Source: Candidatus Pelagibacter sp. (lineage in GTDB: Bacteria; Pseudomonadota; Alphaproteobacteria; Pelagibacterales; Pelagibacteraceae). From it: a stretch of 63,611 bases of DNA. Location: NCBI GenBank assembly GCA_028101445.1, contig JAOHKR010000005.1, forward strand, positions 1 to 63,611. Direction: 5' to 3'. Within the stretch, counting starts at the first letter, position 1, and every line of letters starts with the position of its first letter. Positions 28,167-39,142 of the stretch are shown here, piece by piece. The notes below the pieces were generated by a model. The model did not search any database, was not told where the DNA came from, and worked only from the letters and a program-made list of their open reading frames with translations. The translations under genes were made by a program, and so were the position numbers.

Positions 28167-29147
28167 ATGAATAAAACAATAGAATTCTCAATAAATAAAA
28201 AAAATAATGGAGAAAGATTAGATGTTTTCCTATCTAAAGAAATCAAAAATCTTACTCGTTCCTACATAAAAAAACTTATAGAAAAAAAAAATGTTAGATT
28301 AAATAAGAGTATAAAAACTTCACCCTCAACAAAAATTAAAACAAACGACAAAATAATTATAAATATTATTAAAGAAGATGATTTGAAAATTATCCCAAAT
28401 AATATTAAATTAGATATTATATTTGAAGACAAAGATCTTTTAATTATAAACAAGCCTAAAGGTATGGTAGTACACCCAGGAGCTGGAAATCATAAAAATA
28501 CATTAGTTAACGCACTTATATACAAATATAAAAATAAACTTTCTGATGTTAATGGAAGCACAAGACCTGGAATTGTTCATAGAATAGATAAAGAAACCAG
28601 TGGGCTATTAGTTGTTGCAAAGAACAACTTATCTCATTCTAATTTAGGGAAACAATTCAGTGAACACTCAATTAAAAGAAAATATCAATGTCTAGCTTGG
28701 GGGGTAATACGTCCTTTAAATGGTCGTATTGAAACTTTAATATCAAGAAATAAAAAAAACAGACAACTAATGACAGTAAGTGATGTCAATGGAAAAAAAG
28801 CAATTACAAATTATAAAACTATAAAAGTTTTTAATATAAAAAATATTCCAAAAATAAGTTTAATAGAATGTGAACTAGAAACAGGTAGAACCCATCAAAT
28901 AAGAGTTCATTTAAAATATAAAGGAACTTCATTACTTGGTGATAAACAGTACGGTAAAAAAAACATAAAATTTAAAAAAATAAATAAAGATTTCTTTAAT
29001 AATCTGTCAGCACTTAATGGGCAAGCATTACATGCTGAAACTTTAGAATTCATTCATCCTGTTAAAAAAAAATTGATGAGCTTTAAGTCGAAGTTACCTC
29101 TAGACTTTAAAAAAACATTAGATTTACTTAATAATCTGAGTGGTTGA
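28167..29147 (+). CDS. rluD: 23S rRNA pseudouridine synthase, RluD-like
   Basis: The 326-residue enzyme has an N-terminal S4 RNA-binding domain (GERLDVFLSKEIKNLTRSYIK, about 15-70) and the RluA-family catalytic domain with GIVHRIDKETSGLLVVAK, where Asp in HRIDKETSG is the nucleophile. The S4 domain and length point to RluD (positions 1911/1915/1917 of 23S rRNA) more than to RluC. It is followed 30 bases later by rpoH in the same direction, a common alphaproteobacterial pairing. Confidence 0.9.
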   Translation: MNKTIEFSINKKNNGERLDVFLSKEIKNLTRSYIKKLIEKKNVRLNKSIKTSPSTKIKTNDKIIINIIKEDDLKIIPNNIKLDIIFEDKDLLIINKPKGMVVHPGAGNHKNTLVNALIYKYKNKLSDVNGSTRPGIVHRIDKETSGLLVVAKNNLSHSNLGKQFSEHSIKRKYQCLAWGVIRPLNGRIETLISRNKKNRQLMTVSDVNGKKAITNYKTIKVFNIKNIPKISLIECELETGRTHQIRVHLKYKGTSLLGDKQYGKKNIKFKKINKDFFNNLSALNGQALHAETLEFIHPVKKKLMSFKSKLPLDFKKTLDLLNNLSG

Positions 29148-29177
29148 AAATAAATAATTAATATATAGTTTTAAATT

Positions 29178-30074
29178 ATGGCTAACAAAAATCAAATGAG
29201 CAATCTTCCAACACCTTCTGTCGGTGGATTATCCATATACCTTGCTCAAATTAAAAAATTTCCAATGCTTGATGCAGAAGAAGAATATATGTTAGCCAAA
29301 AATTGGCGGGAAAATGGAAATTTACAATCTGCTCATAAATTAGTTACTAGTCATTTAAGATTAGTTGCCAAGATTGCTATGGGTTATAGGGGATATGGTT
29401 TACCGGTTAATGAATTAATATCGGAAGGTAATTTAGGTTTAATGCAAGCAGTCAAAAAATTTGATCCTGAGAAAGGTTTTAGACTGGCAACTTATGCTAT
29501 GTGGTGGATTAAAGCTGCTATACAAGAGTATGTTTTAAGATCTTGGAGTTTAGTAAAAATGGGAACTACAACTGCACAAAAGAAATTATTTTTTAATTTA
29601 AAAAAAATAAAAAATCAAATAGCTGTTGGCCAAGAAGGAGATTTAAGAGACGAGCAGGTTAAAGAAATTTCAAAAAGATTAGATGTTGAGTCCCATGAAG
29701 TTGTAAATATGAATAGACGTATGATGGGCCAAGAAAAATCACTTAATGATCCAATTAAAAGTGGAGAAACAGATGAATGGCAAGACTGGTTAGTTGATGA
29801 CAGCTTAGATCAAGAATTAATTATTTCTCAAAAACAGGAGTATAATGACAAAAAAGAACTGTTAAATAGTGCAATGAAGATATTAAATGAAAGAGAGAAA
29901 GAAATAATTACTGCTCGTAGGCTATCTGAAGAACCTCAAACATTAGAAGATTTGAGTAAAAAATATAAAATTAGTCGAGAAAGAATTAGGCAAATTGAAA
30001 CTAAAGCTTTTGAAAAATTACAGAAGTCTATGATCAATGCTAGTAAATCTAAAAACTTGCTTACTGTAAATTAA
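29178..30074 (+). CDS. rpoH: RNA polymerase sigma-32 (heat shock) factor
   Basis: The 298-residue protein has sigma70-family regions: 1.2 ([22 protein letters not shown]), 2 ([46 protein letters not shown], with [15 protein letters not shown]), and 4.2 ([20 protein letters not shown]). The RpoH box Q-K-K-L-F-F-N-L separates it from housekeeping and stationary sigma factors. It directs transcription of chaperone and protease genes; ftsH in this window is a common RpoH degrader and target. It overlaps purA convergently by 4 bases. Confidence 0.95.
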   Translation: MANKNQMSNLPTPSVGGLSIYLAQIKKFPMLDAEEEYMLAKNWRENGNLQSAHKLVTSHLRLVAKIAMGYRGYGLPVNELISEGNLGLMQAVKKFDPEKGFRLATYAMWWIKAAIQEYVLRSWSLVKMGTTTAQKKLFFNLKKIKNQIAVGQEGDLRDEQVKEISKRLDVESHEVVNMNRRMMGQEKSLNDPIKSGETDEWQDWLVDDSLDQELIISQKQEYNDKKELLNSAMKILNEREKEIITARRLSEEPQTLEDLSKKYKISRERIRQIETKAFEKLQKSMINASKSKNLLTVN

Positions 30075-31363
30075 TTATTAAAAGGATCTTCTACTAAGAT
30101 TGTATCGTCTCTTTCAGGGCTTGTAGAAATACTAGAAATTCTTGCTCCAATAAAATCTTCTAATGCATGGATATATTTTTTTGCATTTTCAGGTAGATCT
30201 TTCAAGTTTCTTATACCTTCTGTTTTCGTTTTCCACCCTGGAAATGTTTTGTAGATTGGTTTTATGTTAAACTGGTCCTCTGATGCTGCAGGGAGATAGT
30301 CAATTTTCTTTCCATTTAATTCATATTCTACACACATCTTTATTTCATCAAGTTCATCTAATACATCTAATTTAGTTAGAGCTATTCCATCAATTCCAGA
30401 AATTTTAATCGTTTGACGAACAAGTACCCCATCAAACCATCCGCATCTTCTTTTTCTAGCTGTTACAGTTCCAAATTCTTTTCCTCTTCTACCTAAATTT
30501 TCTCCAATTTCATCTTCTAACTCTGTAGGAAAAGGTCCGCTTCCGACTCTAGTCGTATATGCTTTAGTTATCCCTAAAATATAATTAATCTTATTAGGGC
30601 CTGAACCAGAGCCTGTTGCAGCCATTGCTGGAACAGTATTTGACGATGTTACAAAAGGATAGGTTCCATGATCCACATCTAAAAGTATACCTTGCGCACC
30701 TTCAAATAATATTTTTTTTCTATCAGTATTAAATTGGTCTAATTTTAACCAAACAGGTTGGGTAAATTTTAAAATTTCTGGAGCTATTTTTAATAATTTT
30801 TTTTTAAGATCATCTTTCATGTAGACTTTTTTGTTTAGACCTTTTCTAATCGCATTATGATGTAATAGAACATTTTCTAATCTATTATCTAAGTTGCTTT
30901 CTGATCTTAAATCCATAACTCTAATAGACCTTCTTCCCACCTTGTCTTCATAACAAGGTCCTATACCTCTTCTAGTAGTTCCGATTTTACCTGTTCCGGC
31001 TGCATCTTCTCTTATTTCATCCATTTCTTGGTGAAATGGTAATATTAATGAGGCAGACTCAGAAATCATAAAGTTTTCAGGAGTTACATCCACTCCTTGT
31101 TTCTTAATTTCTTCTATTTCACTTAGGAGCGCCCAAGGATCAATCACTACTCCATTTCCAAGAATGGAAACTTTACCTTTCCTAACTATTCCTGAGGGTA
31201 ACAATCTAAGTTTAAATACTTTTTTGTCTATTACTAATGTATGTCCTGCATTATGTCCTCCTTGAAAACGAACTACAACATCGGCTTCACTTGATAACCA
31301 ATCTACAATTTTTCCTTTGCCTTCATCTCCCCACTGAGAACCTACTACAACTACATTTTTCAT
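30071..31363 (-). CDS. purA: Adenylosuccinate synthetase
   Basis: PurA joins IMP and aspartate using GTP, the first committed step to AMP. The 430 residues begin with [20 protein letters not shown] (phosphate-binding loop) and include [17 protein letters not shown] and [23 protein letters not shown]. Length is normal. Its start codon shares a base with the stop codon of thiD. Confidence 0.97.
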   Translation of the reverse strand: MKNVVVVGSQWGDEGKGKIVDWLSSEADVVVRFQGGHNAGHTLVIDKKVFKLRLLPSGIVRKGKVSILGNGVVIDPWALLSEIEEIKKQGVDVTPENFMISESASLILPFHQEMDEIREDAAGTGKIGTTRRGIGPCYEDKVGRRSIRVMDLRSESNLDNRLENVLLHHNAIRKGLNKKVYMKDDLKKKLLKIAPEILKFTQPVWLKLDQFNTDRKKILFEGAQGILLDVDHGTYPFVTSSNTVPAMAATGSGSGPNKINYILGITKAYTTRVGSGPFPTELEDEIGENLGRRGKEFGTVTARKRRCGWFDGVLVRQTIKISGIDGIALTKLDVLDELDEIKMCVEYELNGKKIDYLPAASEDQFNIKPIYKTFPGWKTKTEGIRNLKDLPENAKKYIHALEDFIGARISSISTSPERDDTILVEDPFNN

Positions 31364-32175
31364 TATTTAAATTTCTTATTTAAAGTTATTGAATTTAAAT
31401 GATTAATTGGACCGTTTCCTTTTCCATAATTTAAATTTGATTTTATTGCTTCATTAACATATTTAATTCCTTGCTCACAGGACTTAATCAAGTCTTTTCC
31501 ACAAGATAAATTAGTAGCAATAGCGGATGATAATGTGCAACCTGTGCCATGAGTATTTTTAGATTTATATTTTTTATTCTTGAAAATTTTTATTATTTTC
31601 TTATTCAATAAAATGTCATTTATTTCATTCGATTTTAAATGCCCACCTTTAATAAGAACATTCTTAGCACCAAGATTAATCAATAATTGTCCAGCTTTAA
31701 TCATATCATTTAATGAGTTAATTTTTGTATTCGTTAACAATTCTGCTTCTGGAATATTAGGGGTAATTAATAAAATTTTTTTCATCAATTTTTTTTTTAT
31801 CTCATCTATCGCTTCATTATTAATTAGTTTTGTTCCTCCCTTTGCCACCATAACTGGATCTAAAACTATTTTCTTAATATCAATTTTTTTTAAAGACTTC
31901 ATAACCGCAGAAATTACTTTTGCTGAATGCAGCATTCCTATTTTTATTGCATTAGGTTTAATATCTCTGGCGGTAAATTCTATTTGATTTGATATTTCTT
32001 TTGGTTTGATGGGTATTATAGATTTTACACCAGTAGTATTTTGAACCGTAACTGCTGTTATAGCTGTCATTGCATAACAGCCCAAAGCTGAGACAGTTTT
32101 TATATCTGCTTGAATACCTGCTCCTCCTGAAGAATCTGATCCAGCTATAATTAAAACTTTTGATTTAGGTATCAT
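31363..32175 (-). CDS. thiD: Hydroxymethylpyrimidine/phosphomethylpyrimidine kinase
   Basis: This ribokinase-fold enzyme phosphorylates HMP and HMP-P for thiamine synthesis. The 270 residues contain [32 protein letters not shown] at the start and the C-terminal [14 protein letters not shown] anion hole. SAR11 strains are known to need an HMP precursor from outside because they lack ThiC, so here it probably works in salvage together with thiE at 50 kb. It is coupled to glmM and purA by one-base overlaps. Confidence 0.94.
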   Translation of the reverse strand: MIPKSKVLIIAGSDSSGGAGIQADIKTVSALGCYAMTAITAVTVQNTTGVKSIIPIKPKEISNQIEFTARDIKPNAIKIGMLHSAKVISAVMKSLKKIDIKKIVLDPVMVAKGGTKLINNEAIDEIKKKLMKKILLITPNIPEAELLTNTKINSLNDMIKAGQLLINLGAKNVLIKGGHLKSNEINDILLNKKIIKIFKNKKYKSKNTHGTGCTLSSAIATNLSCGKDLIKSCEQGIKYVNEAIKSNLNYGKGNGPINHLNSITLNKKFK

Positions 32176-33506
32176 TAATTAATTGTTCTTTTAATAATAT
32201 TAATACATTTGTTAATTAATAATTTGTTAAAAGACTCACACATAATTCTTATTTTTGGTTCTGTGCCCGATAATCTTACTAATAGTCTACCTTTATTTTT
32301 TATTAATTTATCAGCTAATTTAATAGCATTTTTACATTTTGAAGAATTAATAATATTTTTATCCTTAACTTTAATATTCAATAATTTTTGTGGGACTGAT
32401 TTATAAACCTTAAAAATTGCATTAGCAGATTTACCTTTTCTTAAAGCAAATAATGTTTCTAAGGCGACTAATAAACCATCACCTGTTGTGGCAAAATTAC
32501 CAAGTATAATGTGGCCCGACTGCTCCCCTCCTAAATTAAAATTATTTTTTTTCATAACTTCTTTCACATACCTATCTCCAACTTTTGCCCTTATAAATTT
32601 TATTTTTTCATTTAAAAAAAAGCTTTCTAGGCCATAATTTGACATTAATGTACCAACGACACCTCCCTTAAGAATTTTTTTTCTCTTCCATCTTTTAGCG
32701 ATCATTGCGATTATTTGATCACCATCAATTATTTGTGATTTTTCATCGCACATTATTACTCTATCTGCATCACCATCTAAAGCGATTCCAATATCTGCTT
32801 TGTGTTTTTTAACAAACTTTTTTATTATCTCAGGATGTGTTGACCCGCATTTATAATTAATATTTAATCCATTTGGTTTTGTACCCACTGTAATAACTTG
32901 AGCACCAAGTTCTTTGATTATTTTTGGAGCAGATTTGTATCCTGCTCCATTTGCACAATCAATTACAATTTTCATGCCTTTTAAACTAAAATCCCTTGGA
33001 AAATTTTTTCTTAAGATTTTTAAATATGTATCATTTCCATCCTCTAATCTTTTTACCCTACCTAAGGTTTTTGGATCAGATAAATGGCTTACAGTTTTTG
33101 AATCAATTAAACTTTCAATTTTTTTTTCAATCTTATCCGATAATTTTAAACCATCTGGTCCAAATAATTTTAAACCATTGTCATAGTATGGGTTGTGAGA
33201 TGCAGTAATCATAATGCCCATATTTGCTTTCATTTTTTTTGTAAGCATTGCTAAACCATTAGTGGGCAATGGGCCAAGTGTAAAAATATTCATACCCGCA
33301 GATGCCAGGCCAGAAACAAGTGCTGGTTCTAAGGTGTATCCTGATAATCTTGTATCTTTTGCTATAATTGCAATCTGCTTTTTTTTTTTTAAATTTTTAA
33401 AATATGTTCCAGCTGCTAAACCAAATTTAAAAAATTTTTCACCATTTATATTACTGGTATTAACAGTGCCTCTAATTCCATCGGTGCCAAAATACTTTTT
33501 TTTCAT
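32175..33506 (-). CDS. glmM: Phosphoglucosamine mutase
   Basis: GlmM converts glucosamine-6-phosphate to glucosamine-1-phosphate for peptidoglycan and LPS. The 443 residues start KKYFGTDGIRGTVN and have the phosphoserine loop ITASHNPYYDNGLKLFG, the metal loop DGDADR, GGEQSGHI and the C-terminal RLSGTEPKIRIM, in standard order. It overlaps folP by 4 bases, the usual folP-glmM pairing of proteobacteria. Confidence 0.97.
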   Translation of the reverse strand: MKKKYFGTDGIRGTVNTSNINGEKFFKFGLAAGTYFKNLKKKKQIAIIAKDTRLSGYTLEPALVSGLASAGMNIFTLGPLPTNGLAMLTKKMKANMGIMITASHNPYYDNGLKLFGPDGLKLSDKIEKKIESLIDSKTVSHLSDPKTLGRVKRLEDGNDTYLKILRKNFPRDFSLKGMKIVIDCANGAGYKSAPKIIKELGAQVITVGTKPNGLNINYKCGSTHPEIIKKFVKKHKADIGIALDGDADRVIMCDEKSQIIDGDQIIAMIAKRWKRKKILKGGVVGTLMSNYGLESFFLNEKIKFIRAKVGDRYVKEVMKKNNFNLGGEQSGHIILGNFATTGDGLLVALETLFALRKGKSANAIFKVYKSVPQKLLNIKVKDKNIINSSKCKNAIKLADKLIKNKGRLLVRLSGTEPKIRIMCESFNKLLINKCINIIKRTIN

Positions 33507-34561
33507 TTATTTAATAAATTTTGGAATACTAAAATTCCTTGCTTAATTTCCCTAACATTATGTACTCTAAAAATTTGAATTCCTTGAGCGAGTGAAAATA
33601 AAATTGATGATAATGTTCCACCAAGTCTTTCTTTTGAATCAAAATTTTTAGAAATTTGACTAATAAATCTTTTTCTTGATGTTCCAATTAGTATAGGAAA
33701 TCCCAGCGAATGAAATATAGAAATTTTATTTAATATCATCAAATTATGTTTCAAATTTTTACCAAATCCAATTCCTGGATCTAAAATTAATTTATTTGAG
33801 TAATTTCCTTTACTCTGTTTGTTTATTTCTGTCTCAAAAAAATCATATATATCTAATAAAACGTGGTTGTATTTTGGATTAATTTGCATTGTTTGTGGTG
33901 TGCCTTGCATATGATGGATCACTTTCCATAAATTTTTATCTTTAATTTCTTCATAAATCATCTTGTCAAATTTAAAACAAGATACATCATTAATTATATC
34001 AACTTTATTTTTAATAGTATTTTTAACGACTAAAGATTTTCTAGTATCTATAGATAGTAATGTTTTAGGAAACTTATTTTTAAATTTTTTTATAACTTTA
34101 GATATTCTTTGCCATTCTATCTCGGGGGGAATAACTTTTGATTCAGGTCTAGTCGACTCACCACCAATATCTATTATTTTAGCGCCTGCATCTATCATTT
34201 TAGATATTTGTTTTAACGCCATTTTGGTTTTATTAAATTTTCCACCATCTGAAAAACTGTCAGGTGTCATGTTTAACACTCCCATTAAAATGTGATTTTC
34301 TTTATTTAAAAATTTTCTTTTTGAGGTAATTTTTTTAATATCTAAAAGCACCTTAATCTTAACTAATTTAGGCAACAAATTAATTTTTTTAATATCAACA
34401 ATTTTTGAAGATATTTTTTTATTGTCTTTTAAAAAAATTTCTATTTTATCAAATGAAATCTCTTTGTTTCCACATAATGGAAGAGTTTTTTTTTCTTTTA
34501 TTAATTTTTTTGATAATTTTCCGTAATAAAAATTACACGCACGTGTGTAATATTTCTTCAT
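33503..34561 (-). CDS. folP: Dihydropteroate synthase with N-terminal extension
   Basis: FolP joins pteridine pyrophosphate and p-aminobenzoate. The catalytic part starts near residue 90 with ILMGVLNMTPDSFSDGG and continues with IIDIGGESTRPES, NDVSCFKFD, ILDPGIGFGK and GTSRKRFI. The first about 85 residues are an extension not found in E. coli FolP (282 residues), but I recall similarly extended forms in other alphaproteobacteria. It lies between ftsH and glmM, the conserved ftsH-folP-glmM order. Confidence 0.94.
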   Translation of the reverse strand: MKKYYTRACNFYYGKLSKKLIKEKKTLPLCGNKEISFDKIEIFLKDNKKISSKIVDIKKINLLPKLVKIKVLLDIKKITSKRKFLNKENHILMGVLNMTPDSFSDGGKFNKTKMALKQISKMIDAGAKIIDIGGESTRPESKVIPPEIEWQRISKVIKKFKNKFPKTLLSIDTRKSLVVKNTIKNKVDIINDVSCFKFDKMIYEEIKDKNLWKVIHHMQGTPQTMQINPKYNHVLLDIYDFFETEINKQSKGNYSNKLILDPGIGFGKNLKHNLMILNKISIFHSLGFPILIGTSRKRFISQISKNFDSKERLGGTLSSILFSLAQGIQIFRVHNVREIKQGILVFQNLLNK

Positions 34562-34567
34562 GTATAT

Positions 34568-36463
34568 TTAAAGAGCGGGTTTTGGTTTAAGTCCTAATGA
34601 TCCTAATGCTGATGCTGCTTTATCCCCATCTTCATTCTCTTCTCTAAATGATCTAGTCGGTTTAATATTTTTCAATATTAGGTCTCTGATTTCGTCGCCT
34701 GATAAAGTTTCATAAATTAAAAGGGCTTTTGCGAGTTTATGTAGATCTTCAATTTTTTCAGTTAAGACTTTTTTAGCTCTCTCATAGCCTGTATCAACGA
34801 TTTTTTTTACCTCTGTGTCTATTTTTTTAGCTGTATCTTCTGACATATTTTGTGACTTGGTAACTGATCTTCCTAAAAATACTTCTTCTTCATTTTCGCC
34901 ATAAGCTAACGGCCCTAGTTCTTTGCTCATTCCATATTTTGTTACCATGTTTTTTGCCATTTTAGTTGCCATGTCTATATCTGATGAAGCTCCAGAAGTA
35001 ACTTTGTCGTGACCAAATATTATTTCTTCTGCAATTCTTCCTCCCATTGCTACTGCAATATCTGAATACATTTTTTCTCTAGTAACTGATAGTTGATCTC
35101 TTTCGGGCAATCTCATAACCATTCCTAAAGCTCTTCCTCTAGGAATAATTGTGGCTTTATGAATAGGATCAGATGCTTTTTCGTTCAAAGCTACTATTGC
35201 ATGACCGCCTTCATGATAAGCTGTTAATTTTTTTTCATCCTCTGACATAACCATTGATCTTCTCTCGGCACCCATCATAACTTTATCTTTGGCTTCTTCG
35301 ATATCAGACATAGTTACAACTCTTTTATTTTTTCTGGCAGCAAGTAATGCTGACTCATTTATTAAATTAGCTAAATCTGCACCAGAAAATCCTGGTGTTC
35401 CTCTAGCAATTGTTCTTAGTTTAACATCAGGACCGGTACTAATTTTTTTTACATGAACTTTAAGGATTGCTTCTCTTCCAATTATATCTGGATTTCCTAC
35501 AACAACTTGTCTGTCAAATCTACCTGGTCTTAATAAAGCTGGATCTAAAACGTCTGGTCTGTTTGTAGCTGCAATTAAAATAATTCCTTCATTAGTATCA
35601 AACCCATCCATTTCAACAAGTAATTGGTTAAGAGTTTGCTCCCTCTCATCATTTCCTCCACCCAAGCCAGCTCCTCTACTTCTACCAACTGCATCTATTT
35701 CATCTATAAAAATAATACATGGTGAATGTTTTTTACCTTGCTCAAACATATCTCTAACTCTAGATGCACCAACACCAACGAACATTTCAACAAAGTCAGA
35801 GCCTGAAATTGAAAAAAAAGGAACATTAGCTTCACCTGCAATTGCTTTAGCTAATAAAGTTTTGCCTGTTCCTGGAGGCCCAATTAGAAGAGCTCCTTTA
35901 GGAATTTTTCCACCTAAGCGACTAAATTTTTTTGGGTCTTTTAAAAACTCAACTATTTCTTCGACTTCTTCTTTAGCTTCTTCCACCCCAGCCACATCGT
36001 TAAATGTAACCTTTCCTTGTGCCTCATTAAGTAATTTAGCTTTAGATCTACCAAAGCCCATTGCGCCACCTTTTCCGCCTTGCATCTGACGCATAAAAAA
36101 AATCCAAACACCAATCAGTAAAAGCATTGGAAACCAAGAAAGTAGGATCCCAAGAAGTGATGGCATCTTATCTTCTCTTGGAGTTGCTATTATACTTACA
36201 CCTTTAGAAGAAAGCTTATCTACTAGTTCCGGGTAATTTGGAGAGTAAGTTTTAAAAGTTTTTCCATCAGCTAGTGTTCCATTAATATTATTGCCTTGAA
36301 TTTGTACTTCTACCACTCTTCCTTCCTCAACTTCATTTAAAAAACTTGAGAATGCAAGCGAGTTTTTTTCACTATTAATCTTGTTTGGATCCTGGAACAT
36401 GTTGAATAGACCTACAGATAACAGGACTATGATAACCCACATTATTAAGTTTTTAATATTCAT
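34568..36463 (-). CDS. ftsH: ATP-dependent zinc metalloprotease FtsH
   Basis: A membrane-bound AAA+ protease of 631 residues that extracts and degrades membrane and regulatory proteins. Two N-terminal membrane segments (about 7-23 and 107-125) flank a periplasmic domain; then Walker A GPPGTGKT, Walker [13 protein letters not shown], the second region of homology and the zinc site HEGGHA. It follows the tilS gene by 95 bases and precedes folP by 6. It is probably heat-inducible via RpoH, though I could not identify a sigma32 promoter. Confidence 0.97.
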   Translation of the reverse strand: MNIKNLIMWVIIVLLSVGLFNMFQDPNKINSEKNSLAFSSFLNEVEEGRVVEVQIQGNNINGTLADGKTFKTYSPNYPELVDKLSSKGVSIIATPREDKMPSLLGILLSWFPMLLLIGVWIFFMRQMQGGKGGAMGFGRSKAKLLNEAQGKVTFNDVAGVEEAKEEVEEIVEFLKDPKKFSRLGGKIPKGALLIGPPGTGKTLLAKAIAGEANVPFFSISGSDFVEMFVGVGASRVRDMFEQGKKHSPCIIFIDEIDAVGRSRGAGLGGGNDEREQTLNQLLVEMDGFDTNEGIILIAATNRPDVLDPALLRPGRFDRQVVVGNPDIIGREAILKVHVKKISTGPDVKLRTIARGTPGFSGADLANLINESALLAARKNKRVVTMSDIEEAKDKVMMGAERRSMVMSEDEKKLTAYHEGGHAIVALNEKASDPIHKATIIPRGRALGMVMRLPERDQLSVTREKMYSDIAVAMGGRIAEEIIFGHDKVTSGASSDIDMATKMAKNMVTKYGMSKELGPLAYGENEEEVFLGRSVTKSQNMSEDTAKKIDTEVKKIVDTGYERAKKVLTEKIEDLHKLAKALLIYETLSGDEIRDLILKNIKPTRSFREENEDGDKAASALGSLGLKPKPAL

Positions 36464-36558
36464 ATAGTTTAAATAATCATTAAATTTTATATAACAAGTA
36501 TATTGTACTTAATGATAACTTGTAAATAAGACAAAAAGACAACCAAAATCCAAGGAAA

Positions 36559-37578
36559 TTAAGTTTTTTCAACTTTTAAACACAAGTAACCTTTGTTTAA
36601 GGTAAAAATGCACCCTCCTAGCGTAGATTTCTTAAAACTACTTTTTTGAATATTTTTAATTAAATTTTCAACTTTTTTAGATCTTGAATTGTAATAATTT
36701 CTTTTTAATCTTTTAATAGAATCATGAATTATGGCAATTTTGATTTCTTTATTGTGTGCTTTAAATTGTTTTAAATTAATTAAGATTTCCTTTCCTTTTT
36801 TTTTAATTATATCTTTGAAAATTTTATTAAAATACATATCAAGTGTATCTTTGCTCAATGATAAATTATTAATTGATTTAATAATTTGCTCATATTCAAT
36901 TCCACTTTTTTCAAGTGGTTTTTTTAAATTTCTTACCCTTGTTCTAAGATACTTAGAGTCAATATTTGAGGGATCTTTAATATATTTTCCATATACAATT
37001 TTAGCAATTTTAATTAAAAAAAATTTTTTTACATCCAGTAATGGTCTATATAAATTTATATTATTATTTATTTTACTTAAAGAACTCATAGACGACAAAC
37101 CTCGCAATCCACTTCCTCTCGAAAGTCTTATAAGGAAAGTTTCAACCTGATCTTCTAAATTATGTGCAGTTAAAAGAGTGTTAATTTTGTTCCTTTTGCA
37201 ATAATTAGATAAAATTTCATATCTTATTTTTCTTGCTGAACTTTGAATATTGTTTGTTATTTTTTTTTTGTTTAAGACTGTAGTCAAATTTATTGAATTT
37301 TTTTTTAGTAAATTTTTTACTTGTTTTGCTTCTTGGGCAGAATTTTTTCTAATATTATGATCAACTAAAACATAGCGAATTTTAATTTTTTTTGTAAATG
37401 AATACGCTTTTACTAATGCGACCAAAGCCAAACTATCGGGCCCTCCTGACACCGCGACGGTATAAGAACTTTTATTTAATTGATCTAGTTTACTTTTAAA
37501 ATTTAAGAAAATGTAAGATAAATCTTCAAAATCACTAAAACCATTTTTAAGATTTACACTTGAATTTTTTTTGCTCAT
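36559..37578 (-). CDS. tilS: tRNA(Ile)-lysidine synthase
   Basis: TilS converts C34 of the CAU-anticodon isoleucine tRNA to lysidine so that it reads AUA. The 339-residue protein has the PP-loop VAVSGGPDSLALVALV near residue 42, DHNIRKNSAQEAKQV, TAHNLEDQVETFLIRLSRGSGLRGLSSM and RPLLDV. It is shorter than E. coli TilS (432) and seems to lack most of the C-terminal domains, as in other compact alphaproteobacteria. It starts inside cpoB (32-base overlap) and precedes ftsH, an order conserved in proteobacteria. Confidence 0.93.
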   Translation of the reverse strand: MSKKNSSVNLKNGFSDFEDLSYIFLNFKSKLDQLNKSSYTVAVSGGPDSLALVALVKAYSFTKKIKIRYVLVDHNIRKNSAQEAKQVKNLLKKNSINLTTVLNKKKITNNIQSSARKIRYEILSNYCKRNKINTLLTAHNLEDQVETFLIRLSRGSGLRGLSSMSSLSKINNNINLYRPLLDVKKFFLIKIAKIVYGKYIKDPSNIDSKYLRTRVRNLKKPLEKSGIEYEQIIKSINNLSLSKDTLDMYFNKIFKDIIKKKGKEILINLKQFKAHNKEIKIAIIHDSIKRLKRNYYNSRSKKVENLIKNIQKSSFKKSTLGGCIFTLNKGYLCLKVEKT

Positions 37579-38503
37579 ACTGTGCTTTTTGTAACACGGA
37601 CTTGCTAGCTTTTGGGTATTCTTTTTTAAGACCTGATATCATTTTACATCCTTGATCTTTTTCACCAAGCTGGACCATGGTGATACCTAGTTTTAAAAGA
37701 TTATCTGGAGCTTTATCGCTTTTAGGATAATTTTGATATCCATCAAGATATGCGGTGGCGGCGTCAGAATATAACTGTCTAATTCTAAAAGTTTCTCCAT
37801 ACCAGTATTGTGCGTTTCCTGCTAAATCATGATCTTTATTTTTATCTATAAATTCTCTTAAAGCAAATTCAGCTGTTTCATAGTCTCCGATTTTCATAAA
37901 GCTTACAGCAAACTCATATTGTTCATCTGTGGGTTTATTAGGTAATAAAGATTTTCTTTTTTCTGGCTCTTCAGTAATAACTGTTTGGGCTGTTTCAACT
38001 GAGTTTATAGATTGTTCTTTAGGTAAGTTAGATGTTTCATAACCAGGTGACGCTCCAAAATCTTGCGGTTTTGTAGAACCAGGTAACACAGAATTTGTTT
38101 TTTTTGATGTAGTGCTTATACCATTTTCTAAATCTGAAAATCTTAACTGGGCATCTGATTGAATTTTTGTAACTCTAGTAGATAGCTTGTCTAATTTAAA
38201 ATTAACTTCTTCAAATTTATTCGTAAGCTGTCTAAATTGATTTTCAATTTCATTTAATTTTAAAAGATGTTTAGTCATTACATCTTCGTTTAAACCATCA
38301 GAGTCGTTTATATTTAGTTTTGTAGAATTTGTTATATCTGCTTTTTGATAAACTGCTTTTTCTAAAGTTTTAATATCTTTTGTGATAACTTGAATCTGAT
38401 CAGAAATTGCTTTTAAATAAATTTCTTCATCCTCTGCCATTACAAATGAATTAAATAAAACTACACAAAGCAGTATGAAAATTAATTTAATATTGTGAAA
38501 CAT
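37547..38503 (-). CDS. cpoB: Cell division coordinator CpoB (YbgF)
   Basis: A periplasmic protein of 318 residues that links Tol-Pal with peptidoglycan synthesis at division. It has a signal peptide ending near VMAED, a coiled-coil trimerisation region (about 30-120), a low-complexity linker, and three TPR-like repeats from about residue 195 (YEFAVSFMKIGDYETAEFALREF, GNAQYWYGETFRIRQLYSDAATAYLDGY). It follows pal, with a terminator between them. Confidence 0.93.
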   Translation of the reverse strand: MFHNIKLIFILLCVVLFNSFVMAEDEEIYLKAISDQIQVITKDIKTLEKAVYQKADITNSTKLNINDSDGLNEDVMTKHLLKLNEIENQFRQLTNKFEEVNFKLDKLSTRVTKIQSDAQLRFSDLENGISTTSKKTNSVLPGSTKPQDFGASPGYETSNLPKEQSINSVETAQTVITEEPEKRKSLLPNKPTDEQYEFAVSFMKIGDYETAEFALREFIDKNKDHDLAGNAQYWYGETFRIRQLYSDAATAYLDGYQNYPKSDKAPDNLLKLGITMVQLGEKDQGCKMISGLKKEYPKASKSVLQKAQYEQKKFKCKS

Positions 38504-38530
38504 TATGTATTAATAATGAGATAAAATGGC

Positions 38531-38568
38531 AAAAAAAAGACCCCTCAATACTTACTATTAAGGGGTCT
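38531..38568 (-). terminator. Rho-independent terminator after pal
   Basis: On the minus strand a 13-base-pair stem (plus-strand arms 38538-38550 and 38556-38568, one G-U pair, including AGACCCC/GGGGTCT) with a 5-base loop is followed by eight Ts (plus strand 38531-38538). It separates pal from cpoB and should reduce cpoB/tilS expression relative to the tol genes. Confidence 0.92.
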
Positions 38569-38585
38569 ATTAAATTAATTTTTTA

Positions 38586-39062
38586 TTAATTAACTTTAAC
38601 TGTTACAGATCTTCTATTTTGAGACCAAGCTAAAGGCGTTGAGGCTGCATTGACTGGTTTTTCTTTACCATAACTAATCACAGATATTCTTTTACCTGAA
38701 ATTCCATAAGTCATTAAATAATCTCTAGCAGCGTTAGCTCTTCTTTCTCCTAATGCTAAGTTATATTCTCTAGTTCCTCTTTCATCAGCATGACCTTCGA
38801 TAGTAACATTAAGCTTTTTATTTTTTCTTAAATAAGTAGCTTGTTTTCTCAATGTAGCTCTTGAAGCAGTTGTTAATGAAGATTTGTTAGTTGCGAAAAA
38901 TACTCTGTCAGGAACACCTGAAGCTAAGTATTTTACAGTTTCTTTTCCTGTGTAAGCATCGTCGCCTGCTGATCCAGTTTTTTTAGCTGTAGAACAAGCG
39001 CTAAGTAATAAAGTAGTAAAAATTACTAATAGTAAGTTTTTTAAATTCTTGTTAAATATCAT
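38586..39062 (-). CDS. pal: Peptidoglycan-associated lipoprotein Pal
   Basis: An outer-membrane lipoprotein of 158 residues: signal peptide with the lipobox L-S-A-C, C23 being the lipidated residue, a short linker, then an OmpA-like peptidoglycan-binding domain (VTIEGHADERGTREYNLALGERRANAARDYL and SYGKEKPV). It anchors the outer membrane to the wall and is recycled by TolB. The order tolQ-tolR-tolA-tolB-pal is intact here. Confidence 0.97.
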   Translation of the reverse strand: MIFNKNLKNLLLVIFTTLLLSACSTAKKTGSAGDDAYTGKETVKYLASGVPDRVFFATNKSSLTTASRATLRKQATYLRKNKKLNVTIEGHADERGTREYNLALGERRANAARDYLMTYGISGKRISVISYGKEKPVNAASTPLAWSQNRRSVTVKVN

Positions 39063-39142
39063 TTTTATCCCCTGGGTTTGTTAATGTGATTTATTTCAAA
39101 TTATTCATTGTTATTCAAGTCTATTTTACATAAAATTTAACC

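Noticed and set aside
31580..31987. 135-codon plus-strand frame opposite thiD
   Set aside because: Antisense to conserved thiD; no start context and no known domain.
36731..37150. 139-codon plus-strand frame opposite tilS
   Set aside because: Hydrophobic reading of the complement of a Lys/Asn-rich gene; typical antisense artefact.
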